The notes below the pieces were generated by a model that searched no databases, was not told where the DNA came from, and saw only the letters and a program-made list of their open reading frames with translations. This document shows, piece by piece, positions 9,225-20,671 of a stretch of 64,000 nt of DNA; positions within the stretch are counted from its first letter, which is position 1; every line of letters begins with the position of its first letter. Made by a program: the position numbers and the translations under genes. The DNA comes from Streptomyces althioticus (GTDB taxonomy: Bacteria > Actinomycetota > Actinomycetes > Streptomycetales > Streptomycetaceae), in NCBI GenBank assembly GCA_014649355.1, contig BMSW01000003.1, forward strand, positions 62,001 to 126,000, in the 5' to 3' direction.

Positions 9225-9348
9225 GGGCGCTACCGCAACCCCCACCGAACAGAACCTTGCGCCGCAGGCGTCTCTCTCTCCCCCCCGGGCGCTACAGCAA
9301 CCCCCACCGCACAGAACCCCGCACCGCAGGCGTCTCCGCCCGCGCACC
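9225..9348. repeat. Two-copy 62-bp tandem repeat
   Basis: Units 9225-9286 and 9287-9348 both begin GGGCGCTAC and share CAACCCCCACCG, ACAGAACC and CCGCAGGCGTCT, with scattered substitutions between. It lies about 60 bp upstream of the oxidoreductase start. Confidence 0.75.
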
Positions 9349-9407
9349 CCCCGCATGCGAGGATCGAAGAGATCCACCTCACACACGTGCGTGAACAGGA
9401 GTGCGCG

Positions 9408-11683
<2,276 letters not shown>

Positions 11684-11687
<4 letters not shown>

Positions 11688-11699
11688 GCGTTCGCTCAG
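11684..11699. promoter_or_regulatory. 16-bp palindrome, TetR-type operator candidate
   Basis: CTGAGCGTTCGCTCAG is a perfect palindrome overlapping the stop codon of the oxidoreductase gene and lying 45 bp before the thioesterase start. TGAGCG-N2-CGCTCA is a shape bound by many TetR-family regulators. An 8-bp tandem (GACGTACC twice) follows at about 11706-11721. Confidence 0.4.
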
Positions 11700-11744
11700 G
11701 GCACAGACGTACCGACGTACCGACGCACGATTGGAGCCGGGCCC

Positions 11745-12227
11745 ATGGGAGAGCCGCAGCAGGTGAAGTTCCCGCAGGAGGTCATCGACGAGTACGCCGC
11801 GCTCGGTGTGGACCTCCAGGCGCTGTTCTCGGCGGGCCACCTCGGCACGCGGATGGGCGTGCAGATCACGGAGGCCTCGGCGGAGCGCGTCGTCGGGACG
11901 ATGCCCGTGGAGGGCAACACCCAGCCCTACGGCCTGCTGCACGGCGGCGCGTCCGCCGTGCTGGCGGAGACGCTGGGCTCGGTCGGCTCGATGCTGCACG
12001 GCGGCGTGCACAAGATCGCGGTCGGCGTGGACCTCAACTGCACGCACCACCGCGGGGCCCGTTCCGGCCTGGTGACCGGCGTCGCCACCCCGGTGCACCG
12101 GGGCCGGTCCACGGCGACGTACGAGATCGTGATCACGGACGAGGCGGACAAGCGGGTGTGCACCGCCCGCCTGACCTGTCTGCTGCGGGACGTCCGCCCC
12201 GGCGACGCGGAGAAGGCGGCCGGCTGA
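11745..12227 (+). CDS. PaaI-type hotdog-fold acyl-CoA thioesterase
   Basis: This 160-residue protein has the hotdog thioesterase signature NTQPYGLLHGGASAVLAETLGS, in which the Asn, His-Gly-Gly and Glu form the active site of the PaaI/MenI subclass. Later strands follow the fold: KIAVGVDLNCTHHRGARSG and VHRGRSTATYEIVI. It probably hydrolyses aromatic or hydroxybenzoyl-type acyl-CoA esters; the substrate cannot be told from sequence. The start ATG has TTGGAG about 9 bases upstream. It lies downstream of, and possibly co-transcribed with, the molybdopterin oxidoreductase gene, though a palindrome in the spacer suggests its own control. Confidence 0.88.
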   Translation: MGEPQQVKFPQEVIDEYAALGVDLQALFSAGHLGTRMGVQITEASAERVVGTMPVEGNTQPYGLLHGGASAVLAETLGSVGSMLHGGVHKIAVGVDLNCTHHRGARSGLVTGVATPVHRGRSTATYEIVITDEADKRVCTARLTCLLRDVRPGDAEKAAG

Positions 12228-12268
12228 CTACGGGGGGCGCGTGAGCCGCACGCCACAGAGCCGCGCCC

Positions 12269-12358
12269 CCCACGAAGCCGCACCCTTACCAAACCGCACT
12301 CCCACGAAGCCGCACCCTTACAAAACCGCACCCCCACGAAGTCGCACCCTCACCTCCA
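12269..12358. repeat. Three-copy 32-bp tandem repeat
   Basis: Units begin CCCACGAAG at 12269, 12301 and 12333 and continue with a CGCACCCT-type core; copies 1 and 2 differ at only a few bases and copy 3 is degraded. It fills most of the gap between the thioesterase and lipoprotein genes. Confidence 0.8.
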
Positions 12359-12429
12359 CCCCCGCCTCCCCGCACCGCGCCCGTCGCCGCCATTGCCCGC
12401 GGCCGACGGGCGCTCTAGCGTTCGGTGCC

Positions 12430-12849
12430 ATGGGACGGGGCGGCACCTCTCGCAGCGCCGGGGCGTTCTCGGCGCCCCTCCTGGCCGTGCTCGCGGCGGC
12501 GCTGACCGTGACCGGGTGCACGACGGACGACTCCGGCACCCGCGCTTCCGCACCTTCCCCCTCCGCGGCCACCACCCCGTCCCCCGGCGCTACGTCGGAC
12601 GTCGACCTGTGCGTGAGCATCGTCCGTCACTGGTCGCGCGAGGTGCTCGATGGCCGCGGGTACGGCGACTACCAGTCGATGGGGATGTCCGGCGGGCAGT
12701 ACGACATCCTGCGCGAGGCCGTGGACGCGGCGCGCGCCGCCCGCCGCCAAGGGGGGCGAAACGTCGACATGTTGATAGAACGTCAGGCGCGGGAGGGCTG
12801 CACCGCCTGGTACCGCTCCGGCGGACCCGGAGAGGGGCCGTGGCGATGA
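12430..12849 (+). CDS. Small lipoprotein, unknown function
   Basis: This 139-residue protein has a signal peptide with a hydrophobic core (LLAVLAAALTV) ending in the lipobox VTGC, so it should be lipid-anchored outside the cytoplasmic membrane. A Ser/Pro/Thr-rich linker follows, then a domain of about 80 residues with two Cys (DLCVSIV and REGCTAWY). I do not recognise the domain. I placed the start at ATG 12430 because upstream frame sequence is only translated tandem repeat. The stop overlaps the next start by 4 bp (ATGA), so the two proteins are probably made together. Confidence 0.75.
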   Translation: MGRGGTSRSAGAFSAPLLAVLAAALTVTGCTTDDSGTRASAPSPSAATTPSPGATSDVDLCVSIVRHWSREVLDGRGYGDYQSMGMSGGQYDILREAVDAARAARRQGGRNVDMLIERQAREGCTAWYRSGGPGEGPWR

Positions 12850-13451
12850 GCGGGATCGGCCCGGTCGAACCGGACGGCGACACGCGCCCGTTGGACCCGC
12901 CGCCCCTCACCCCACGCCTCCGAAGCGGGCCTGCGATCCGCCTGCCGGGACGCCACCGGAGTACCACGGCCGCCGCGTTCCTCGCCGTGGCCGTGCTCGC
13001 GGCCGGGACGCTCCTGTACCTCACCCGCCCCCGTCCCGCCCCTCCGCCCGAACCGCGGTTCCCCAGCCAGACGACGTCCTTCCGGTACCTGTACATGCAG
13101 GTCAGAGACGCGAACGCGACTTTGCCAGAATTTGAATTCACAATACAAGCGCTTACGGAATCCGGGGCTCCGGTGACCGTCCTGAGCATTTCCCAGCCCT
13201 ACGCCGGCCTGTCGCTGACCTCCGGACCGGCGACTCCTTTACGGGTGAAAGGTGACGGCTCCCGCAAGATCGTCATGACCGTCCGGGTGACGGAATGCGG
13301 AAAAGTGCCACGGAACGCCGGACTCCCTTTCCTGGACGTAACACTGCGTAACACGCGCGCAAAGGAGGCGCACAGCTACATCCTCGGCGCCCGGTACGCA
13401 AGGGACCTGTCCACGGCCCTGGAGGTGGCCTGCGGCAACGAATTTCGGTAA
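12846..13451 (+). CDS. Single-pass membrane protein, coupled to the lipoprotein gene; contains a TTA codon
   Basis: This 201-residue protein has a cytoplasmic Pro-rich N-terminus, one membrane segment (about residues 40-57, TTAAAFLAVAVLAAGTLLYL) and an external beta-rich domain with two Cys (TECGKV and EVACGN). I do not recognise the family; similar domains in Streptomyces are annotated only as hypothetical. Codon 132 at 13239-13241 is TTA, the rare leucine codon read by the bldA tRNA, and I saw no other in-frame TTA in the window, so translation is probably tied to development. A lower-GC patch (about 13110-13160) sits within the gene. It overlaps the upstream lipoprotein stop by 4 bp. Confidence 0.75.
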   Translation: MSGIGPVEPDGDTRPLDPPPLTPRLRSGPAIRLPGRHRSTTAAAFLAVAVLAAGTLLYLTRPRPAPPPEPRFPSQTTSFRYLYMQVRDANATLPEFEFTIQALTESGAPVTVLSISQPYAGLSLTSGPATPLRVKGDGSRKIVMTVRVTECGKVPRNAGLPFLDVTLRNTRAKEAHSYILGARYARDLSTALEVACGNEFR

Positions 13452-13738
13452 TCAGCAAAACGCCTGATACACCTGAACCACCCCTGGCGGTTCCTGCGGT
13501 TTCTCACCATGCGGACAGGGCAAAACGGCGGGAATTCTGCTCTTCCCCCCACTCAGTACCGCTCTGCAATACGTCGTGTCATAACAAGAGCGTCACAGCC
13601 TTGGCCAGAGTCTCCTCCGCATTCCCCACACACGCTTAGAGTCACGGCCAGTCACCGCGGAGCCTGATTCTCACTCGGCCCAGCGCTCGACTCGGCCGTT
13701 TCCACGGGGAAGCGGCTGTCAGGGGAAAGGACTGGATC
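13452..13738. promoter_or_regulatory. Upstream region of the liv operon
   Basis: This 287-bp gap has visibly lower GC than its surroundings. It must contain the liv promoter, but no -35/-10 pair of good spacing could be fixed: TTGGCC at 13601 and TTAGAG at 13636 are 29 bp apart. Confidence 0.35.
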
Positions 13739-14971
13739 GTGCGTCAACGTTCGCTCATCGCCATCACCGCCGCCCTGGCGGCGGGTGCACTCACCCTCAC
13801 CGCCTGCGGCTCCCGCGACGACAACGGCGGCGGCTCGGACTCGGGCAACGGTGACACCACCGTCGTCATCGGCGTCGACGCGCCGCTCACCGGCGACCTC
13901 TCCGCGCTCGGCCTCGGCATCAAGAACTCCGTGGACCTCGCCACGAAGATCGCCAACAAGGAGAAGCACGTCGAGGGCGTCACCTTCAAGATCGAGGCGC
14001 TCGACGACCAGGGCCAGGCCTCCGTGGGCCAGCAGAACGCCACCAAGCTCGTCGCCAACAAGGACGTGCTCGGCGTCGTCGGCCCGCTGAACTCCTCCGT
14101 CGGCGAGTCCATGCAGAAGGTCTTCGACTCCGCCAAGCTGGTCGAGGTCTCCCCGGCGAACACCAACCCCGCCCTGACCCAGGGCGTGAACTGGGCCAAG
14201 GAGAAGAAGCGGCCGTACAAGTCGTACTTCCGCACCGCGACCACGGACGCCATCCAGGGCCCGTTCGCCGCGCAGTACGTCTTCAACGAGGCCAAGAAGA
14301 AGAAGGTCTTCGTCATCGACGACAAGAAGACCTACGGCGCCGGTCTGGCCGCCACCTTCACCGAGGAGTTCAAGAAGCTCGGCGGCCAGGTGGTCGGCAC
14401 CGAGCACATCAACCCGGAGAGCAAGGACTTCAGCGCCGTCGCCACCAAGGTGAAGAACTCCGGCGCCGACGTCGTCTACTACGGCGGCGAGTACCCGCAG
14501 GCCGGCCCGCTGAGCAAGCAGATCAAGGAAGCGGGCGCGAAGATCCCGCTGGTCGGCGGTGACGGCATCTACAGCGCCGACTTCATCAAGCTGTCCGGCG
14601 CGGCCGGCGTCGGCGACCTCGCCACCTCCGTCGGCGCGCCCGTCGAGACGCTGCCGTCCGCCAAGGAGTTCGTCGCGAACTACAAGGCCGAGGGCTACAA
14701 GGAGGCCTACGAGGCCTACGGCGGCTACTCCTACGACTCCGCCTGGGCCATCATCGAGGCCGTCAAGAAGGTCGTCGAGGACAACGACGGCAAGCTGCCG
14801 GACGACGCCCGCGCCAAGGTCGTCGACGCCATGCAGAACGTCTCCTTCGACGGTGTGACCGGCAAGGTCTCCTTCGACGAGTTCGGTGACGCCACCAACA
14901 AGCAGCTCACCGTCTACACCGTCAAGGGCGGCGACTGGGCCACCGTGAAGTCGGGCACCTTCACCGGCTGA
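13739..14971 (+). CDS. livJ: Branched-chain amino-acid ABC transporter, substrate-binding lipoprotein
   Basis: This 410-residue periplasmic-binding-protein-like lipoprotein captures Leu/Ile/Val or related ligands for LivHMGF. It has a signal peptide ending in the lipobox LTAC (about residue 22) and a Gly/Asp/Ser linker. The type I LIV-binding fold starts at VVIGVDAPLTGDLSALG; GVVGPLNSSVGESM and YYGGEYPQAGPL are family stretches. The start is GTG at 13739 with AGGGGAAAGG 8-9 bases upstream. It is the first gene of livJ-livH-livM-livG-livF. A strong hairpin between livJ and livH should lower downstream expression and give the usual excess of binding protein. Ligand specificity is inferred from the family. 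Confidence 0.92.
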   Translation: MRQRSLIAITAALAAGALTLTACGSRDDNGGGSDSGNGDTTVVIGVDAPLTGDLSALGLGIKNSVDLATKIANKEKHVEGVTFKIEALDDQGQASVGQQNATKLVANKDVLGVVGPLNSSVGESMQKVFDSAKLVEVSPANTNPALTQGVNWAKEKKRPYKSYFRTATTDAIQGPFAAQYVFNEAKKKKVFVIDDKKTYGAGLAATFTEEFKKLGGQVVGTEHINPESKDFSAVATKVKNSGADVVYYGGEYPQAGPLSKQIKEAGAKIPLVGGDGIYSADFIKLSGAAGVGDLATSVGAPVETLPSAKEFVANYKAEGYKEAYEAYGGYSYDSAWAIIEAVKKVVEDNDGKLPDDARAKVVDAMQNVSFDGVTGKVSFDEFGDATNKQLTVYTVKGGDWATVKSGTFTG

Positions 14972-14995
14972 CCTCCCCCGCACCACTCACGCGAG

Positions 14996-15031
14996 CCGCG
15001 CGGGGCGCTGTTCCACTGGCGCCCCGCGCGG
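14996..15031 (+). terminator. Attenuating hairpin between livJ and livH
   Basis: A 13-bp perfect stem (14996-15008 with 15019-15031) with a 10-nt loop lies in the 112-bp livJ-livH spacer. It probably causes partial termination or protects the livJ transcript from 3' decay. Confidence 0.7.
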
Positions 15032-15083
15032 ACTCGGTTCCGGCCCATCCGTCGAACATTCCGAAAGTCTCGGAGGACATGCG

Positions 15084-16016
15084 GTGAACGAACTGCCGCA
15101 GCAGCTGGTCAACGGCCTGCTACTGGGATCCATGTACGGCCTGGTCGCCATCGGCTACACAATGGTCTACGGCATTGTCCAGCTCATCAACTTCGCCCAC
15201 GGCGAGATCTTCATGGTCGGCGCCTTCGGCGCCATCACCGTGCACCTGTACGTCTTGCCGGACGGCACCTCCATGTGGGTCGCGCTGCCGCTCATGCTGA
15301 TAGGCGCCATGATCGCCTCGGTGCTGGTCGCCATCGGAGCGGAACGGTTCGCCTACCGCCCGCTGCGCGGCGCGCCCCGTCTGGCCCCGCTGATCACCGC
15401 CATCGGCCTCTCCCTCGCACTCCAGCAGGCCGTGTGGGCCTTCTACCCGGAGGCGAAGTCCAAGCTGGCCTTCCCGCAGATCGAGGGCGGCCCCTTCTCC
15501 ATCGGCGGCGCCACCATCCAGACCGGCGACATCTTCCTGATCGTCGCCGCCCCCCTCAGCATGGCGTTCCTCGCCTACTTCGTGATGCGGACCCGCACCG
15601 GCCGCGGCATGCAGGCCACCGCGCAGGACCCGGACACCGCGAAGCTGATGGGCGTCAACACCGACCGCATCATCGTGATCGCGTTCGCCCTCGGCGCCGT
15701 CTTCGCCGCCGTCGGCGGTGTCGCCAGCGGTCTGAAGTACGGCCAGATCGACTTCAAGATGGGCTTCATCCTCGGCCTCAAGGCCTTCACCGCCGCAGTG
15801 CTCGGTGGCATCGGCAACATCTACGGGGCCATGATCGGCGGTGTGGTCCTCGGCGTCGTCGAGACCCTGGCCACCGCCTACATCGCGGACATCCCCGGCC
15901 TGGACCAGTTCGGCAGCCAGTCCTGGGCCGAGGTCTGGGCCTTCATCCTCCTCATCCTCGTGCTCCTGTTCCGGCCGCAGGGCCTGCTCGGCGAGCGCGT
16001 CGCGGACAGGGCGTGA
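15084..16016 (+). CDS. livH: Branched-chain amino-acid ABC transporter permease LivH
   Basis: This 310-residue inner-membrane permease has about eight hydrophobic segments. The N-terminus QQLVNGLLLGSMYGLVAIGY and INFAHGEIFMVGAFGA are hallmark LivH sequence; the EAA-like coupling region follows AKLMGVNTDRIIVIAFALG. The start is GTG at 15084 with CGGAGG 8 bases upstream. Its stop lies 5 bp before the chosen livM start, so the permeases are probably translated together. It forms the heterodimeric channel with LivM, powered by LivG and LivF. Confidence 0.95.
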   Translation: MNELPQQLVNGLLLGSMYGLVAIGYTMVYGIVQLINFAHGEIFMVGAFGAITVHLYVLPDGTSMWVALPLMLIGAMIASVLVAIGAERFAYRPLRGAPRLAPLITAIGLSLALQQAVWAFYPEAKSKLAFPQIEGGPFSIGGATIQTGDIFLIVAAPLSMAFLAYFVMRTRTGRGMQATAQDPDTAKLMGVNTDRIIVIAFALGAVFAAVGGVASGLKYGQIDFKMGFILGLKAFTAAVLGGIGNIYGAMIGGVVLGVVETLATAYIADIPGLDQFGSQSWAEVWAFILLILVLLFRPQGLLGERVADRA

Positions 16017-16021
16017 CACCG

Positions 16022-17848
<1,827 letters not shown>

Positions 17849-17853
17849 CCACC

Positions 17854-18957
17854 ATGACCACCGACACCATCACCAAGGACAGCGCCGCGGGCCCGCCCGA
17901 CTCCGGCTCCGTCGTCCTCGACGCGCGCGGCGTCACCATGCGGTTCGGCGGCCTCACCGCCGTCCGGGACGTCGACCTCACCGTGCGCAGCGGCGAGATC
18001 GTCGGTCTGATCGGCCCCAACGGCGCCGGCAAGACCACGTTCTTCAACTGCCTGACCGGGCTGTACATCCCGACCGAGGGCGAGGTCCGCTACAAGGACA
18101 AGGTGCTGCCGCCCAAGTCCTTCAAGGTGACCGCCGCCGGCATCGCCCGCACGTTCCAGAACATCCGTCTGTTCGCCAACATGACGGTCCTGGAGAACGT
18201 GCTGGTGGGCCGCCACACCCGCACCAAGGAAGGCTTCTGGTCGGCCGTCCTGCGCGGGCCCGGCTTCCACAAGGCCGAGGCCGCCTCCCGCGCCCGCGCC
18301 ATGGAGCTGCTGGAGTTCGTCGGTCTCGCCGAGAAGGCCGACCAGCTCGCACGCAACCTCCCCTACGGCGAGCAGCGCAAGCTGGAGATCGCCCGCGCGC
18401 TCGCCAGCGAGCCGGGGCTGCTGCTCCTCGACGAGCCCACCGCGGGCATGAACCCCCAGGAGACCCGGGCGGCGGAGGAACTCATCTTCGCCATCCGCGA
18501 CCAGGGCACCGCGGTCCTCGTCATCGAGCACGACATGCGGTTCATCTTCAACCTGTGCGACCGGGTCGCCGTGCTCGTGCAGGGCCAGAAGCTGATCGAG
18601 GGCGACCCGGCCACCGTCCAGGGCGACGAGCGGGTCATCGCCGCGTACATCGGCGAGCCGCTGGCGGACGACCCCGGCGCCGCCGAGGTCGCCGAGGTCG
18701 AGGCCGCGGAAGCGGCGGCCGAGGCGGCGGGCCGGCCCCAGTCGCCCGCCAGGACGGCCGGCGCCCCGGCGCCGGCGGCCGAGGCGGCCGAGGAGACGGC
18801 CGACGCGGACCCGCGGCCGGAGGCGACGGCCGATGCGGACACGGAGGCCGGCGCCTCCGCGGACGCCGGGGCCACGGACGCCGAGACAGAAGCACAGGCG
18901 GAGGCGGAGGCCGAGGCCGCCACGGACGCCGCGCCCGGCAAGGAGAACGACCGATGA
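17854..18957 (+). CDS. livG: Branched-chain amino-acid ABC transporter ATPase LivG with an Ala/Glu-rich tail
   Basis: This 367-residue ATPase energises LivHM. Walker A is GPNGAGKTTFFN, the signature LPYGEQRKLEIARAL, Walker B LLLLDEPTAGMNP, and the switch His is in VIEHDMRF. The ABC domain ends near residue 265. The remaining 100 residues are low-complexity Ala/Glu/Asp with some Pro (for example AEVAEVEAAEAAAEAAG), absent from typical LivG and presumably disordered. The stop overlaps the livF start by 4 bp (ATGA). The tail may be a lineage-specific linker; I see no motif in it. Confidence 0.95.
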   Translation: MTTDTITKDSAAGPPDSGSVVLDARGVTMRFGGLTAVRDVDLTVRSGEIVGLIGPNGAGKTTFFNCLTGLYIPTEGEVRYKDKVLPPKSFKVTAAGIARTFQNIRLFANMTVLENVLVGRHTRTKEGFWSAVLRGPGFHKAEAASRARAMELLEFVGLAEKADQLARNLPYGEQRKLEIARALASEPGLLLLDEPTAGMNPQETRAAEELIFAIRDQGTAVLVIEHDMRFIFNLCDRVAVLVQGQKLIEGDPATVQGDERVIAAYIGEPLADDPGAAEVAEVEAAEAAAEAAGRPQSPARTAGAPAPAAEAAEETADADPRPEATADADTEAGASADAGATDAETEAQAEAEAEAATDAAPGKENDR

Positions 18958-19670
18958 CCGCACTCCTCGAGGTCGAGGACCTGAAAGTCGCCTACGGCAA
19001 GATCCAGGCCGTCAAGGGCATCTCGTTCAGCGTCGAAGCCGGCGAAGTGGTCACGCTGATCGGCACCAACGGCGCCGGCAAGACCACCACCCTGCGCACG
19101 CTGTCCGGGCTGCTGAAGCCGGTCGGCGGTCAGATCAAGTTCAACGGCAGGTCGCTGAAGCGGGTCCCCGCCCACAAGATCGTCTCGCTGGGTCTCGCCC
19201 ACTCCCCCGAGGGGCGGCACATCTTCCCGCGCATGACGATCGAGGACAACCTGCGCCTCGGCGCCTTCCTGCGCAGCGACAAGCAGGGCATCGAGCAGGA
19301 CATCCGACGCGCCTACGACCTCTTCCCCATCCTCGGGGAACGCCGCAAGCAGGCCGCCGGAACGCTGTCCGGCGGTGAGCAGCAGATGCTCGCCATGGGC
19401 AGGGCCCTGATGTCCCGGCCGCAGCTGCTGATGCTCGACGAGCCCTCCATGGGCCTGTCGCCGATCATGATGCAGAAGATCATGGCGACCATCGCCGAGC
19501 TGAAGTCGCAGGGCACCACCATCCTGCTCGTCGAGCAGAACGCCCAGGCGGCCCTGTCGCTCGCCGACCACGGCCATGTGATGGAGGTCGGCAACATCGT
19601 CCTCTCCGGCACCGGCCGCGACCTGCTCCACGACGAGTCGGTCCGCAAGGCCTACCTCGGCGAGGACTGA
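18954..19670 (+). CDS. livF: Branched-chain amino-acid ABC transporter ATPase LivF
   Basis: This 238-residue ATPase pairs with LivG. Walker A is GTNGAGKTTTLR, the signature LSGGEQQMLAMGRAL, Walker B LLMLDEPSMGLSP, and the switch region reads LVEQNAQAA, with the Gln-Asn typical of LivF in place of His. Length and sequence are standard. The start overlaps the livG stop (ATGA). It is the last gene of the operon, followed by a bidirectional terminator. Confidence 0.96.
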   Translation: MTALLEVEDLKVAYGKIQAVKGISFSVEAGEVVTLIGTNGAGKTTTLRTLSGLLKPVGGQIKFNGRSLKRVPAHKIVSLGLAHSPEGRHIFPRMTIEDNLRLGAFLRSDKQGIEQDIRRAYDLFPILGERRKQAAGTLSGGEQQMLAMGRALMSRPQLLMLDEPSMGLSPIMMQKIMATIAELKSQGTTILLVEQNAQAALSLADHGHVMEVGNIVLSGTGRDLLHDESVRKAYLGED

Positions 19671-19682
19671 CGGCGGAAGCGG

Positions 19683-19716
19683 AAGGCCCGCACCCCGTGC
19701 TCGGGGTGCGGGCCTT
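19683..19716. terminator. Bidirectional terminator, livF / pdtaR
   Basis: A 14-bp perfect stem (19683-19696 with 19703-19716) with a 6-nt loop lies between two convergent genes. Confidence 0.85.
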
Positions 19717-19740
19717 CGTCGTCCGTGCGGCGGCGGGTCG

Positions 19741-20400
19741 TCAGCCGCCCTTCGCGGCCTTCTTCTCCTCGGCGTCGTCGATGACCGCCTGCGCGACCTG
19801 CTGCATCGACATGCGCCGGTCCATCGAGGTCTTCTGGATCCAGCGGAACGCGGCCGGCTCGCTGAGGCCGTACTGCGTCTGGAGCACCGACTTGGCGCGG
19901 TCCACCAGCTTGCGCGTCTCCAGACGCTGGCTGAGGTCGGCGACCTCGCGCTCCAGCTCCTTCAGTTCGGTGAACCGGGAGACCGCCATCTCGATCGCCG
20001 GCACCACGTCGCTCTTGCTGAACGGCTTGACCAGGTAGGCCATGGCGCCCGCGTCACGGGCCCGCTCGACCAGGTCGCGCTGCGAGAAGGCGGTCAGCAT
20101 CAGCACGGGGGCGATGGACTCCTCGGCGATCTTCTCGGCCGCGGAGATGCCGTCCAGCTTGGGCATCTTCACGTCGAGGATCACCAGATCGGGGCGGTGC
20201 TCGCGCGCCAGCTCGACGGCCTGCTCACCGTCGCCGGCCTCGCCGACGACCGTGTACCCCTCCTCCTCGAGCATCTCTTTGAGATCGAGCCGGATCAATG
20301 CCTCGTCCTCGGCGATGACGACGCGGGTCGTCATCGGCGGCACGTGCGACTTGTCGTCGTCGGGCACGTCTGCGGGCTGGGGCGACTCGGGGGCGCTCAA
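19741..20400 (-). CDS. pdtaR: ANTAR-domain response regulator PdtaR
   Basis: This 219-residue regulator has a receiver domain (VVIAEDEALIRLDLKEML, phospho-acceptor Asp in LVILDVKMP, conserved Lys in YLVKPFSK) and, after a short coiled coil (ELEREVADLSQRLETRKLV), a C-terminal ANTAR domain (RAKSVLQTQYGLSEPAAFRW). ANTAR proteins bind dual hexaloop RNA hairpins and act as antiterminators, so it is probably an RNA-binding regulator, as is its mycobacterial counterpart Rv1626. The start is TTG at 20400, preceded by AAGGAG with 6-base spacing; an ATG 66 bp further in is less well placed. No kinase gene is adjacent. Confidence 0.93.
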   Translation of the reverse strand: MSAPESPQPADVPDDDKSHVPPMTTRVVIAEDEALIRLDLKEMLEEEGYTVVGEAGDGEQAVELAREHRPDLVILDVKMPKLDGISAAEKIAEESIAPVLMLTAFSQRDLVERARDAGAMAYLVKPFSKSDVVPAIEMAVSRFTELKELEREVADLSQRLETRKLVDRAKSVLQTQYGLSEPAAFRWIQKTSMDRRMSMQQVAQAVIDDAEEKKAAKGG

Positions 20401-20506
20401 CGTGGGCTCCTTGGTGCGAGGCAGGCCGGTACTGCTGACAAGAGCGTACCCAGCTGCGGTAAGGTGGGGGCACGGCGGGTGACCGTCGACCTTCGTTTTG
20501 CAGGGC

Positions 20507-20579
20507 GCCCCGGTAGCCCAGCGGTAGAGGCAATGGTCTCAAACACCATCCAGCGTCGGTTCGAATCCGACCCGGGGTA
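20507..20579 (+). tRNA. tRNA with CAA anticodon (nominal tRNA-Leu), short variable loop
   Basis: The cloverleaf is complete: acceptor 20507-20513 with 20572-20578 (first pair G-U), D-arm 20516-20531 with GG in the loop, anticodon stem 20533-20537 with 20545-20549, loop CTCAAAC, anticodon CAA at 20540-20542, T-arm 20555-20571 with loop TTCGAAT, discriminator A at 20579. CCA is not encoded. The variable region is only 5 nt (20550-20554), so this is a class I tRNA body, whereas bacterial leucine tRNAs normally carry a long class II variable arm. The anticodon would read UUG. Confidence 0.9.
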
Positions 20580-20611
20580 CTTTTCCTCAGAATCCAAGGT
20601 CACCATTTGCC

Positions 20612-20644
20612 AGCGGATGTCCACCTTTTCGGTGAACATCCGCT
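20612..20644. terminator. Terminator between the tRNA and pyk
   Basis: A 9-bp stem (20612-20620 with 20636-20644) and an inner CACC/GGTG stem with one mismatch surround a TTTTC loop. It lies between the convergent tRNA and pyruvate kinase genes. Confidence 0.65.
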
Positions 20645-20671
20645 TCTTTGCGTATCGTCCGTCCGGCCGCG

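Larger units (their letters stand above)
8901..9407. other. 507-bp divergent gap with orphan hairpin, G-tracts and tandem repeat
   Basis: No convincing gene lies between polA and the oxidoreductase; frames here are open only because of high GC. The gap holds a terminator-like hairpin (9036-9064), a run of G-tracts (about 9092-9117), a C-rich stretch and a two-copy 62-bp direct repeat (9225-9348). Promoters of both flanking genes must lie here, but I cannot place them. Confidence 0.6.

Noticed and set aside
9225..9348. CRISPR array candidate
   Set aside because: Only two contiguous diverged direct repeats of 62 bp, no spacers and no cas genes.
12269..12358. CRISPR array candidate
   Set aside because: The 32-bp units are head-to-tail with no unique spacers and no cas genes.
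13601..13641. TTGGCC / TTAGAG as a sigma-70-type promoter for the liv operon
   Set aside because: The spacing of 29 bp is too long for a -35/-10 pair.
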